Assembly (NCBI RefSeq): GCF_900155475.1
Contig: NZ_FXAM01000002.1
Span: forward strand, 295,513 to 359,512
Length of the DNA: 64,000 nucleotides
Source of the DNA: Methylomagnum ishizawai
GTDB lineage: Bacteria; Pseudomonadota; Gammaproteobacteria; Methylococcales; Methylococcaceae
Direction: 5' to 3'
In this document: positions 39,201 to 51,200 of the stretch, piece by piece
Numbering within the stretch: the stretch's first letter is position 1
Layout of the letters: every line of letters starts with the position of its first letter
Program-made: the position numbers and the translations under genes
Notes under the pieces: model-generated
Database searches by the model: none
Told to the model about the DNA's origin: nothing
What the model saw: only the letters and a program-made list of their open reading frames with translations

Positions 39201-42200
39201 GTCAGCGCGGTGATCCATGCGGCGGGCGTGCCCAGCGAACGCGGCCTCGCCGAGAGCCGCTGGGAGGATATGGCCCGGACCTTCTCCGGCAAGCTGGAAG
39301 GTGCCTTGGCCTTGGACCGGGCCTTGGCGCAGCGGCCTTTGCGGGCCTTCGTGCTGTTTTCTTCACTGGCCGCCGAACTGGGTGATTTCGGCCAGTGCGA
39401 TTATGCCGTGGCCAATGCCTTCCTGGGCCGGTTCGCGGCATGGCGCAATGCCGAAGTGGCGGCGGGCCGCCGACTAGGCCGGACCGTGGCCCTGGCTTGG
39501 CCGCTCTGGGAAGGCGGCCATACCGCCTTGGGCGGAGTGGGTGGTGAATTGATGAGCAAGGCACTGGGCGTCCGTCCCCTGGCCCGCGCCGCCGGGATGG
39601 CGGTCCTCGACCTTGCGCTGGCGGCGGATGGGCCTTCGGAAATCGTGGTGATGACCGGCAACGAACGTGAAATCGCCCGCCTGACCGGCGCGGCCCCCAC
39701 CCCCGGTGCGGACACGGTGGAATGTTCCACCGCCATACCGCCGACACCCCGGCCCGGCCCGGAACCCCAATCGGACACTGCGGCGGGAACCGCCGACCTG
39801 GCCCCGCTCCGGGCCGAACTGGCGGCGCTGATAGGCCGTTTGCTCAAGCTCGATCCCGCCGAACTGCGGCCTGCCGCCGGTTTCGGGGATTTCGGTTTCG
39901 ATTCCATCGCGCTTAAGGAATTCGCCGACCTGCTGGCGAAACACTACGGCATCGAGTTTTCGCCCGCCGTGTTCTTCGCCCATGGCAGTATCGAGACCCT
40001 GGCGGTGTATTTGCGCGATACCTATCCCGGCATCCTGCGGCCCCAATCCGCCCCCATGGAACCGGCCCCGGCCACCCCGCCGCCACCGCCGATGCAATCC
40101 ACCGCCCCGATCCCCGAACCGGCCCGGCCCCGCGCCGCCGATTCCACGGCCATCGCCATCATCGGCATGGCCGGGCGCTTCCCTGGAGCCGCGGAACTGG
40201 ATGATTTCTGGCGGCTGATCGAGACGGGCACGCTTGCGGTGGGGCCGATGCCCGCAGCGCGGCGGCGGCTCCTGGGCCTGGACGATGCGGCGCAAGCCAT
40301 GGGCGGTTTCATCGGGGACATCGAATATTTCGATCCCGCGTTCTTCCGCATGTCGCGGCGGGAAGCGGTCCATATGGACCCGCAGCACCGCTTGGCTCTC
40401 GCCGCCACCTGGGAAGCTTTGGAAAACGCCGGGATCGTACCCGCGAGTTTGGCGGGGCGGTCGGTTGGTATCTTCCTGGGCCAGCAGATCAGCGGCTATG
40501 CCGCCCTGCTCCGCGACGCCGCCCCGGAAGCCATGGCCCAAGCGGCGCTAGGCAATGTCAATGCCCTGATGCCGAACCGGATTTCCTATCACCTGGATTG
40601 GCATGGACCCAGCGAATCGGTGGATACCGCCTGTTCCTCGGCCTTGGTTGCCGTACACCGCGCCGTGCGGGCCTTGCGCGGCGGGGAATGCGAATTGGCG
40701 GTGGCCGGGGGCACCAGTTTACTGCTCGATCTCAAGGATTTGGACTCCACCCAGAGCCTCGGGGTACTGTCGCCGGACGGGCGTTGCCATACCTTCGACG
40801 CCCGCGCCAACGGCTATGTGAAAGGCGAAGGCGTGGGCTTGGTGGTCCTCAAACCCCTGGACCGGGCCTTGGCCGATGGCGATCCCATCCATGCCGTGAT
40901 CCGGGGTTCGGCGGTCAACCACGGCGGGCGGGCACAATCCCTGACCGCGCCCAACCCCAAGGCCCAGCGCGATTTGATCCGCGCCGCCCTGGCCGATGCC
41001 GCCGCCGCGCCCGCCACGGTCGGTTATATCGAAGCCCATGGCACCGGCACCGAATTAGGCGATCCGGTCGAAATCGAGGCTTTGAAGGAAGTGTTCGCCG
41101 AGGTGGCGGCGGATAGCGTCGCCCTGGGCGCGGTCAAGGCCAATATCGGCCATCTGGAACCGGCCTCGGGTATTGCGGGTTTGTTCAAGGTGGTGCTGGC
41201 CCTGGGTCGGGGCGTCTTGCCGCCGGTGGCCGGTCTGGACACGGTGAATCCTTATATCGATTTGGAGGGTGCCGCCCTCTACCTGCCGCGCACTGCCGTG
41301 CCTTGGCCGGTTCCGGTCGAAGGCGGGTTGCGGCGGGCCGGGGTCAGCGCGTTCGGGTTCGGCGGGGCCAATGCCCATGTGGTTTTGGAAGAAGCGCCCG
41401 CCAGCCCTGCGGCATCCGAAGTGGACGGTCCCGCCCTGCTGTTGCTCTCGGCCCCGGAAACCGCCCTGCTCGCACTCTATGCGCGGAGTCTGGCCGCAGT
41501 TTTGGAAAGGGAAAATGCGCCGGCCCTGTGCGACGTGGCCCATACCTTAATGTGTGGCCGCAGCGCCCAGCCTGCCCGCGCCGCCCTATCGGCATCGGAC
41601 CGGGCGGACGCGATACAGGCGCTCCGTGCCCTGGCCGAACATATCGAGACCGGCGCGGCCCCGCCCGCCACCGTCCAACTGGGCGAAACCGGCGGGCAAG
41701 GCGCTCCGGTTTCCTTGGGCGAAGCGCCGGAAGACCAGGAGTTCTTCGCCCGCTTGGCCGCATCCGGCAATTTAGGACGGCTGGCCCGGTTCTGGGTAGC
41801 CGGGGTGGATATCGATTGGCCCGCCTTGGCCGCCCACCTGCCCGCCGGACGCCGGGTCCATTTGCCGGGGATGCCGTTGCGGCGGCAACGCTGCTGGTTG
41901 GATGCGCCCGTTCGCGTCCGCCCGTTGGAACCCGCCAGCCATTGGGATCAACCCGTCCCCATGCCCCCGGCGGAACCCGTGGTCCACCGCGAAATTCCCG
42001 TGGCCCAGGCCGCGCCGCCCAAGCCGGAACCGTCCGCGCCGGTGCCGACCTTGCAAGCCGTCCAATCCGCACCCGTCCCGGCGGTGGATATGGCCCTGGT
42101 CGCTGGCCGCATCCGCGCCATGATCGCCGCCGCGCTGTACGTGTCCGCCGATGATCTGGACGATCAAGCCCGGTTCATGGATTTGGGGCTGGATTCGATC

Positions 42201-45200
42201 CTGGCGGTGGAAGTCACCCGTGCCCTCAATGACGCTTTCGGCCTCCAAATCGCGGCGACCCGGCTGTATGACTATCCCACCGTGGCCGATTTAGCCGCTT
42301 ATGTCTCGGACAGCCTGGGACCGGTGGGCGGAAGCGTCGCCAACCCCGGCGTGGCGGCACCGATCCAAGCCGCGCCCATGGTATCCGCGCCACTCCCACC
42401 GCCCGCTCCGAAGCTCGACCCCGGCCCTATCCTCGCCACGGTGCGGCGGATACTCGCCGCCGCCTTGTACATCGCCCCGGAAGACCTGGACGACCAAGCT
42501 GGTTTCGCCGATCTGGGCTTGGATTCGATCTTGGCGGTGGAAGTGGCGGATAAGCTCAACGCCGAACTGGGCACCGATTTACAGGCAACCCGGCTCTACG
42601 ACCATCCCACGGTCGCGGCTTTGGCGGCTTATCTCGCCGGGCGCGGTCGCCCGCACACGTCCGCCGCCGTCGCGGTGGATGATGCGGTTTTGGCTTTCTT
42701 GCGTGGGGAAGTGGCGGCGGCGGCGGGCCTCGAACCCGGCGGAATCGACCCCGGGACACCGCTGGACCGCCTGTCCATCGGGCCGGAATCCGCCGCCCGC
42801 ATCCTGGACGCCATCGCCCGGCGTTTCGGCTGCCGCCTGGATGTCGCCGAGGTCGGCACCTGCCGCGATTTGGCGGCGGTCGCGGCCTTGGTGCGGAACC
42901 GGGGTGGCGTGGCGGTCGCGGACACCACGCCGGTTCCCGTGGCGAGCACGCCCGGCCCGCTATCGCCAGCCCCGGTCGCCGCCCTTCATGAACCGCCGCT
43001 GCTGGCAAGCTTGCGGGCGGAACTGGCCGCTTTGCTCTTGGTTCCCGAGGACAGTATCGAAACCGGCGTGCCCCTGGCCGATCTGGGCTTGGATTTGATC
43101 GCCGCCGAGGAATTGGCCGAGCGTTTCCGTCCGCTGTTGGGCCGGGCTTTGACCGCCCGTGGCTTGCTGGCGGCACCGGGTTTGGCCGCTTTGGCGGCGG
43201 ATGCGGCACCGGAACCCGTCGCACCACCGCCGCCGATAACGCCCATCGCCGCCGCGCCCCGCTCCGAGCCTATTTCCAGGGTCGGCGTGGAACCGGCCCC
43301 GGTCGAGGTCGCCGTGGTCGGCATCGCCTGCCGCTATCCCCAAGCCCCCGACAAGGACGCCTTCTGGCGCTTGCTGCGCGAAGGCCGGAGCGGTATCACC
43401 AGGGTGCCGCCGGAACGCTGGAACCCGGAAGACCACTGCTCCGGCCTGTCCCGTCCCGAACAGCGCGAGGCGGTGCGCTGGGGTGGGTTCGTTGCCGAGG
43501 TGGACCGCTTCGATCCTTTGTTCTTCAACCTGTCGCCCCGCGAAGCCGAATTGATGGACCCGCAGCAACGCCTGTTCCTGGAGGAGGCTTGGCACGCCTT
43601 CGAGGATGCCGGGCTGTCCGACCGGGATTTGAAAGGGGCGCGTTGCGGCATCTTCATCGGCGCGGGCCAGGGCGATTACAGCCGCCACCTGCCCATGGAC
43701 GACCCGGCCCAGGTCACGGGGCAATTACTGCTGGGGAATACCGCCAGCATCCTAACGGCGCGCATCGCTTACCTGTTGGATTTGCGGGGACCGGCCATCG
43801 CCCTGGATACCGCCTGCTCCTCGGCCTTGGTCGCCACCGAACTGGGGTTCCGCGCCATCCGCGAGGGCCAGTGCGATTTGGCCTTGGTCGGCGGCGTGAA
43901 CCTGATGACCACTCCGCAAATGCATGTGATGACCGCTGCTTCCGGGATGTTGGCCCCCGACGGCCAATGCCGGACCTTCGACGACGCCGCGACGGGCTTC
44001 GTGCCGGGCGAGGGCGTCGGCTTGTTGGTCCTGCGGCGGCTCGATCAAGCCTTGGCGGCAGGCGACCGTGTTTATGCGGTGATCCGCGCCGCCGGCACCA
44101 ACCAAGATGGCAAGACCAGCGGTATCACCGCCCCTAGTTCCACCTCCCAGGAAGCCCTGGAATCGGAGGTTTGGCGGCGGTTCGGTATCGATCCTGCCGA
44201 TCTGGGCTATATCGAGGCCCATGGCACCGGCACCCGCTTGGGCGATCCCATCGAAATCGACGCCCTGACCCGCGCTTTCGCCGCCCATACCCGGCGGCGG
44301 CAGGACTGTCCGATTGGTTCGGTCAAGACCAATATCGGCCATACCCTGGCCTCGGCGGGCGCGGCGGGCCTCATCAAAACCGCGTTGGCGCTCCATCATG
44401 GGCTGATTCCGCCTTCGCTGAATTTCGCCACGCCCAACCGCCATATCGATTTCGCGCAAACGCCGTTCTTCGTGCCCACCCAAGCCTTGCCTTGGCGGGA
44501 ACGGCGCTTGGCCGCGGTCAGTTCGTTCGGATTCAGCGGTACCAATGCCCATATCGTGCTGGCCGCCGCCCCGCCCGCCGCGCCCCCCACCCGCGCCGCC
44601 CTCCGGCCCTTGTTGTTCGCGCTGACCGCACGGGACCATGCGGGGTTGGTCCGGCAGGCCGGACGCTTGGCGGAATTCCTCCATACCGAAGGCCGGGGCT
44701 GGGCTCCCTTGGATGTGGCCCATACCCTGGCGTTGCGCCGTAGCCATCTGGAACAGCGCTTGGCGATCAACGCCCAGGACGTCCTGGATTTGGCTGAAGC
44801 GCTAACGGCTTGGCTGGCGGGCCGTCCCGATCCCCGCGTGTTCGAGGGCAAACGCCGCCGCGATCCGGTTGCGCCGCCGCCCGGTTTGGCGGCGCGGGCC
44901 ATACACGCAACGGAAGCCCTGGCCGATTTGGCCCGGCTGTGGTGCGAGGGCAGCGATATCGATTGGACGACATTGGTCGGTGCTGGCCGCTTGGTGGATT
45001 TGCCGGGAACGGTGTTCGCGGGGATGCGCTGCTGGGTCGGGGCCGATCCTGGCCCCGCGCCCACGCTAGTCCGGGCCGAACCGCCCGCGTCGCCCACCGT
45101 ATCGCACGCCGTGGGGGACGCCACGTTGAGCCTGGACGCCACCCAGCCGGTGATGGCGAACCACCGGGTCCAGGGTCGGGCCATCCTGCCCGGTATGGCG

Positions 45201-48200
45201 AGCTTGACTTGGTTCCACGCCGAGGCCAGCCGCTTGGGTTATCACGGTCCCCTGACCGGGCTGGTTTGGCGGACGCCGGTGGCCGCACCCGCGGAACTAC
45301 ATCTTGTGGCCGAAATCACGGCGGAAGGCTTGAATCTGGAACTCCGGGACGGTGGGCAACAGGTCGCCGTCCGCGCCTTGGCCCGGCGGGTCGGCAAGCC
45401 CCAACCCTTGCCGGTCGATGTGGCCTTGCTACGGGCGGAATGCCGTACCCCGGTGGAACCCGCCGCGATCTATCGCCGTTTGGAAGCCGGGGGCGTGGTG
45501 CATGGCCCCGGTTTCCGCTTGTTGGAAAGTGTCCAGGTCGGTGCCGGGCAGGTACTTGCCCGCCTCCGGCCCGCCAATCCCGCCGCCGCCGCGCCCCTCG
45601 TGACGGAAGTTTCCCCCGCCCTGCTGGATTCGGCCTTGCAAGCCCTCGGGGCCTTGGAGCAAGCCGGTTCCGAGGGACCGGCCTTGTTGCCTGCGGGCTT
45701 GCGCCGTTGTGCGGTGTATGCGCCCTTGGCCGGGCCGGTCTTGGCCTGGCTGACCGTGGACCCCACCGCCAGCGGCGTGGGTCGCTTGGTGGCCGATGTG
45801 CGCCTGTTGGACGAGCAAGGCGAAGTCCTGGCCGAGCTATTGGGCTTCGAAGCCAGGGCACCCCAGCCCCTGCCGCCGCCGGGGACTGGCCTGGATGAAC
45901 CCTCCGTGCCACCCGCCCCGGTTGTGCCGGAGTCCAGCGGGGCCAACTTGTTGGTGTTGCGCCCACAGTGGCAGACAGCGGCCCCACCCGAAGGCGCGGC
46001 CTTGCACGATCCGTTAATTCTGCATAGCGGCCCGGAAGCGGAATGGGCCTTGCGGCTGGCCGAAACCCAAGGCGGCGACGCCCTGCGCATCGATGCCCTT
46101 GGCCCCGACGCCCTGGCGGAACGCATCGCGGCCTTGCCGTCCAGCCGCCCCTTGATCTTCGCCGCTTGGCGGCAGCCCGACGCCCCATTCTTGACCCCGG
46201 CCACCCTGGCCGAGGCGGAACGGCGCGGGGTACATAAGCTGCGCGGGGTGTTCCAAGGCTTGGCCCACCGCGCCGAACCGGGCCGTTTACTGCTGGCGAC
46301 CCGTGGCGTCCAGGCCGTGGGGCCGGACGACCGCATCGATCCAGCGTTCGCGGCCTTGACCGGCTTCGCCCGCGCCGCCGCCCGCGAGTTGCCGGGCTTG
46401 GTGTTGGATTGCGTGGACCTCGCGCCCGGCCAGCCCGCCGCCGCCGCAGAGCGCCTGGAACACGCCTGGCTGTTGCGTGAACCGGGCGCGGGGGTGTGGG
46501 CCTATCGCCAAGGCTTGCGGCTGCGCCAGCGCATGGCCCGCCTATTGCCCGACTTGGCCCCGCCGTCCGCGCCGGTCTTGGCGCAGGGCACGGTCTGCGT
46601 GCTGTTGGGCGGGGCGGGTGGCTTGGGCCGGGCCACTTCGCTGTGGCTGGCCGGACAATGCGGGGCGCGTATCGCCTGGATCGGACGCCGCCCCCAGGAT
46701 GCCGCGCTCGCGGCCGCCCTGGCCGAAGTGGCGCGGGCGGGTGGGGAAGCGCTCTATCTACAAGCCGACAGCGCCGACCCCGACGCACTGCGGCGGGCGG
46801 TGGCGGCGGTGCGTGGGCGGTGGGGCCATATCGGTTTGGCTTGGCATGGAGCCATCGTGCTGCGCGACCGTTCGGTGCGCGAACTCGGTGCGGCGGACCT
46901 CGACGCCGCCCTCGCCCCCAAATCCCACGGTCTGTTGAACCTGATCGAAGCCCTGGCGGACGATCCCCCGGAACGGCTGTGCCTGTGTTCCTCGGCCAAT
47001 GCGTTCACGGTCAATCCGGGGCAAGCCAATTACGCCGCCGCTTGCACCTTCGTCGATGCCTTGGCCCTGGCGCAAATCCGCGAGCGCGGCTGGCGGGTGC
47101 AGGTGCTGAACTGGGGGATTTGGGGCGAAACCGGCATCGTTGCCGAGGAGCGCTATCTGCAACGCGCCCGGCAAGCGGGCGTCGAGCCCTTGGCGACCGC
47201 CGAAGCCTTGGAGATTTTCGGGTGGTCGTTGCGGAGCGCCGTGCCGCAAGCCCTCCCGATGAAAATGACGGCCCAGGCGCTGGCTGATATCGAGGCCGAT
47301 TTGGCCGAAACCGTCCGCTTCGGCGGCGCGGCGGCGGCATTGGATGTGGATGCCGCCCGCGTGGCCTTGCGCGGGGCTTTCGAGGACAGTGCCACCGCCG
47401 ACCTCGGCCCCCAAGCTGCGGCGATGACGGCGCTGATCCAACATGGCCGGGAGCGCTTGTTCCGGGTCTATGCCCGCCTGGGCCTGGACCGGCAGCCCCC
47501 GGCGCGGTGGGATACGTGGGCGGCGGCTTTGGGCATCGTGCCTAGCCGGTGGGGTTTGTTCCGCGCCCATCTGGATATTTTGGCCCGCTGTGGTTGGGTA
47601 CGGCTCGGCCCGGATGAGTGGGTCGAAACCACCGGACGCTTGCCCAGCGACCCGCCGCAGGGCGAACCACCCACAGGTGCCGCGGCCCGGCTGTTGGAGG
47701 CCGCGCTGGCAGGCACCCTCGACGTGCTGACCGGACGCCGCCCGGCGACCGAGGTTTTATTCCCCGGCGGGCGCAACGATTTGGTCGAAGCGGTCTACCG
47801 CGACGATCCCGCCGCCGAGGTGTTCAATCTGGCCTTGGGCCGGACCCTTGCCGCCTTGAGCGGGGGCCGTCCGCTGCGGGTCGTCGAGATCGGCGCGGGA
47901 ACGGGCGGGGCCACCGGCGCGGTGCTGGCGGCGCTGGACCGTTACGCGCCCGGTTCCAGCTATGTCTATACCGATGTGTCCCCGCATTTCGTGGCGGCGG
48001 GCGCGGCACGGCACGGCCAGCGCCCCCAGACCGAATTCCGGGTGCTGGACATCGGACGCCATCCCGCCGCGCAAGGCTTCGTGCCGGGGAGTTTCGATGT
48101 GTTCATCGCCGCCAATGTGCTGCACGCCCTGCCGGAGCTTGCGGACACCCTGGGCCATGCCAAGGCTTTGCTCAAACCGGGGGGCGCGGGCTTGTTGTTG

Positions 48201-51200
48201 GAAGCGACGGCGCGTAGCGATTTCGCCACCTTCGTCTTCGGCCTGACCGATGGCTGGTGGGCTTGCGCCGATCCCGAATGCCGCATCCCGCATAGTCCGT
48301 TGTTGTCGGTGGACGGTTGGCGTTGGGCGGCGGCGGGCCGGGGTTTCCGTTTGGAAGGCGTGGGCCAATTGGCGGGCAGCGATGGACAAAGCGTCCTGCT
48401 GATGACTTCCGACGGCTGGATCCCGGAGCCTTCCGCCGCCAGCCGTCCCGCGTTGTCCGCCGCACCATCAGTTCGGACCCCGGCGACCGATTCCGCCGCC
48501 TCGACCCTGGACACCGTCCGGCGCTTGGTCTGCCAAATCCTGCGGATGGACCCACAGGACATGGACCCGGACGAGCCTTTGGAACGCTATGGCGTGGATT
48601 CCTTGGTGGTCAACGATATCCATGCCCGCTTGGAAACCGAATTGGGGAAATTTTCCCGCAATCTGGTATTCGAGGCCGTGACCCTGCGGGCCTTGGCGGA
48701 ACGCTTGGATGCCGGCGTGATCGCCCGCCGTCCGGCCCCCGAGGAAGCCGCGCCGCCACCCGCAGAATCCGCAGTGCCGCCCCGGCCCGATACCGGCGGC
48801 GGCCCGGCGGGGGCCATCGCCATCGTCGGCATCGCCGGACGCTTCCCCGGTGCCGGAACTATCGAGACCTTCTGGGACAACCTGGAATGGGGCCACAGCG
48901 CCATCGGTCCCTTGCCCGATTCGCGCCGCGCCCTGTGGCCGTCGGAACAGGTTTATCCGGGTGGCTATCTGGACGATGTGGCGGGTTTCGACGCCCTGTT
49001 CTTCAACATCTCGCCCCACGAAGCCGCCGCCATGGACCCGCAGGAACGCTTGTTCCTGGAAACCGCTTGGGCCAGCTTGGAACACGCCGGGCGTTTACCC
49101 AGCGCCTGGGAAGGCCGGGTCGGCGTGTTCGTCGGGGTGATGGGTCGGGATTACCTGCGGCTTTGTGCCGAAAACCAGGGCTTGGGCGATGCCCCGGCGT
49201 GGTCGGTGGCGAACCGGGTATCCCATGCCTTGAACCTCACCGGCCCTAGCCTCGCCACCGACACCGCCTGTTCCAGCGCCTTGACCGCCTTGCATCTGGC
49301 CTGCGAAAGCCTGCGCCGGGGCGAATGCGAAGCCGCCTTGGCGGGCGCGGTGCATTTGATTTTGCATCCGGCGTCGCGGGAAGGTTTACGTGCCCTGGGC
49401 ATGTTGTCGGACAGCGGCCAGCCCCGGCCCTTCTCGGAAGACGCCGATGGTTTGGTGGGTGGCGAAGGCGTGTGCTGTATGGTGCTGCGGCGTCTGGAGG
49501 ACGCCCTTGCCAGCGGCGACCGCATCTTGGGGACGATCCGGGCCACGGGGCTGGCCGCTAATGGCCGGACCCGCAACTACATGGCCCCCAGCGCCGAAAG
49601 CCAGGCCGAAGGTCTGCGCCGCTTCGTCGCGCATCCGGGGTGGGCCGCGCCGGACTATGTCGAATGCCAAGCCATGGGTTCGCCGACCGGCGATGCCATC
49701 GAGGTGGCGGGTTTGGCGCTGGCTTTGCCCGCCACGGCGCGTCCCGTGCGTCTGGGTAGCGTCGAAGGTGCCATCGGCCATCTGGAAGCGGCCTCCGGCG
49801 CGGCCCAGATCGCCAAGGTGTTGGGCATGTTCCAACGCGGACACAGCCTGCCGACCTTGGGCGTGGGGGGCTTGCACCCCGAAGTGGCGGCGGCGGTCCA
49901 GGATCGTTTCGAGATCGTCCGCGCCCAGGGAACCGCGCCGCGCCGGGCCATGGTGCAATCCTTCGGGGCTGGGGGCGGCAGCGCCTTCGCCCTGCTGGAA
50001 GCGCCGCCGCCCGCGCCCGCGCCGGTCGCGGCCACCGGCTTGGAGGCCGTGCCGCTGTCGGCCCGCACCCCTGCCGTCCTGCGCCAAATGGCCCGTAACC
50101 TGCTGGATCACCTCCGGCGCGACCCCGCCGCCGACCTCTCCGCTATCGCCCGGACCTTGCAAACGGGCCGGGCGGCGTTTTCCCACCGCTTGGCGCTGTG
50201 GGCGGCGGATGTCCATGGGCTGACGGCGGCACTGACCGACTTCCTGGCCGGACGCGCCGGGGCTTGGCAGGCCGGTGAAAAGCGGGGCGCGGGCGGCGGC
50301 AATGGCAAGGGGCCGGATTCGTCCGACCCCGAGGCGCTGGCCGGCTATTGGAGCCAGGGCCACGCCGTGGATTGGGACGTGCTGTGGCGGGGACGTTCCA
50401 TCCCGGTACCAGCCATCCTGCCTAGTTATCCCTTCGCCCACCGGCATTGCTGGGTCGAGCTGCGGACACAGGCTCCCCGGTGGGCCGTGGCGGAAACGCG
50501 GCCCGCGCTACAGTTCCTGGAAACCGCCGATCCGGTCCCGGTCCTGCCGCCACAACGGAAACTGGTGGTGATCGAGGGTCCGGGCGAACCCGAGGATTTA
50601 CGCATCCATGCCGAGCCGCTGGCCCCACCGGCAGCGGACGAGGTGTTGATCGAAGTCCACGCCGCTGGGCTCAATTTCGCCGATTTGCTCTGTACGCGGG
50701 GTTTGCATCCCAACCTGAAAAGCTATCCCTATCTGCCCGGTTTCGAGGTGGCGGGGGTGGTGGCGGCTGTCGGGGCCGGGGTGCGGGGTTTGCAGCCGGG
50801 CCAGCGGGTGATGGCCCTGGCCGGTGGCCGGGGTGGATTGGCCAGCCATGTTGCCGTACCCGAACACTGGGCGGTGCGCATCCCGGCGGCGCTGGACCCG
50901 AACCTTGCCGCCGCCACTCCGGTGGGCTATCTGACCATGGCCCATGCCCTGGAACGGGCCGGGCTGCGTCCTGGCGAAACTATCCTGATCCAATCCGCCG
51001 CTGGGGGCACCGGGCCGTTCGCGGTGCAACTGGCTTTGGCGCGGGGGGCCACCGTCATCGCCACAGCGGGCAGCGCCGCCAAGCTGGAAGCCCTGCGTCA
51101 ACTCGGGGTACACCACGCCATCAATTATCTGGAGGAGGATTTCGCCGCTGCGGTTCGCCAATTCACCGGGGGCCGGGGCGTCGATGTGGTGTTGAACACC

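Noticed and set aside
42116..42640. Calling the tandem ACPs of module J standard beta-branching ACPs.
   Set aside because: The Trp at Ser+6 that flags such ACPs is Val in both, so the label is left open.
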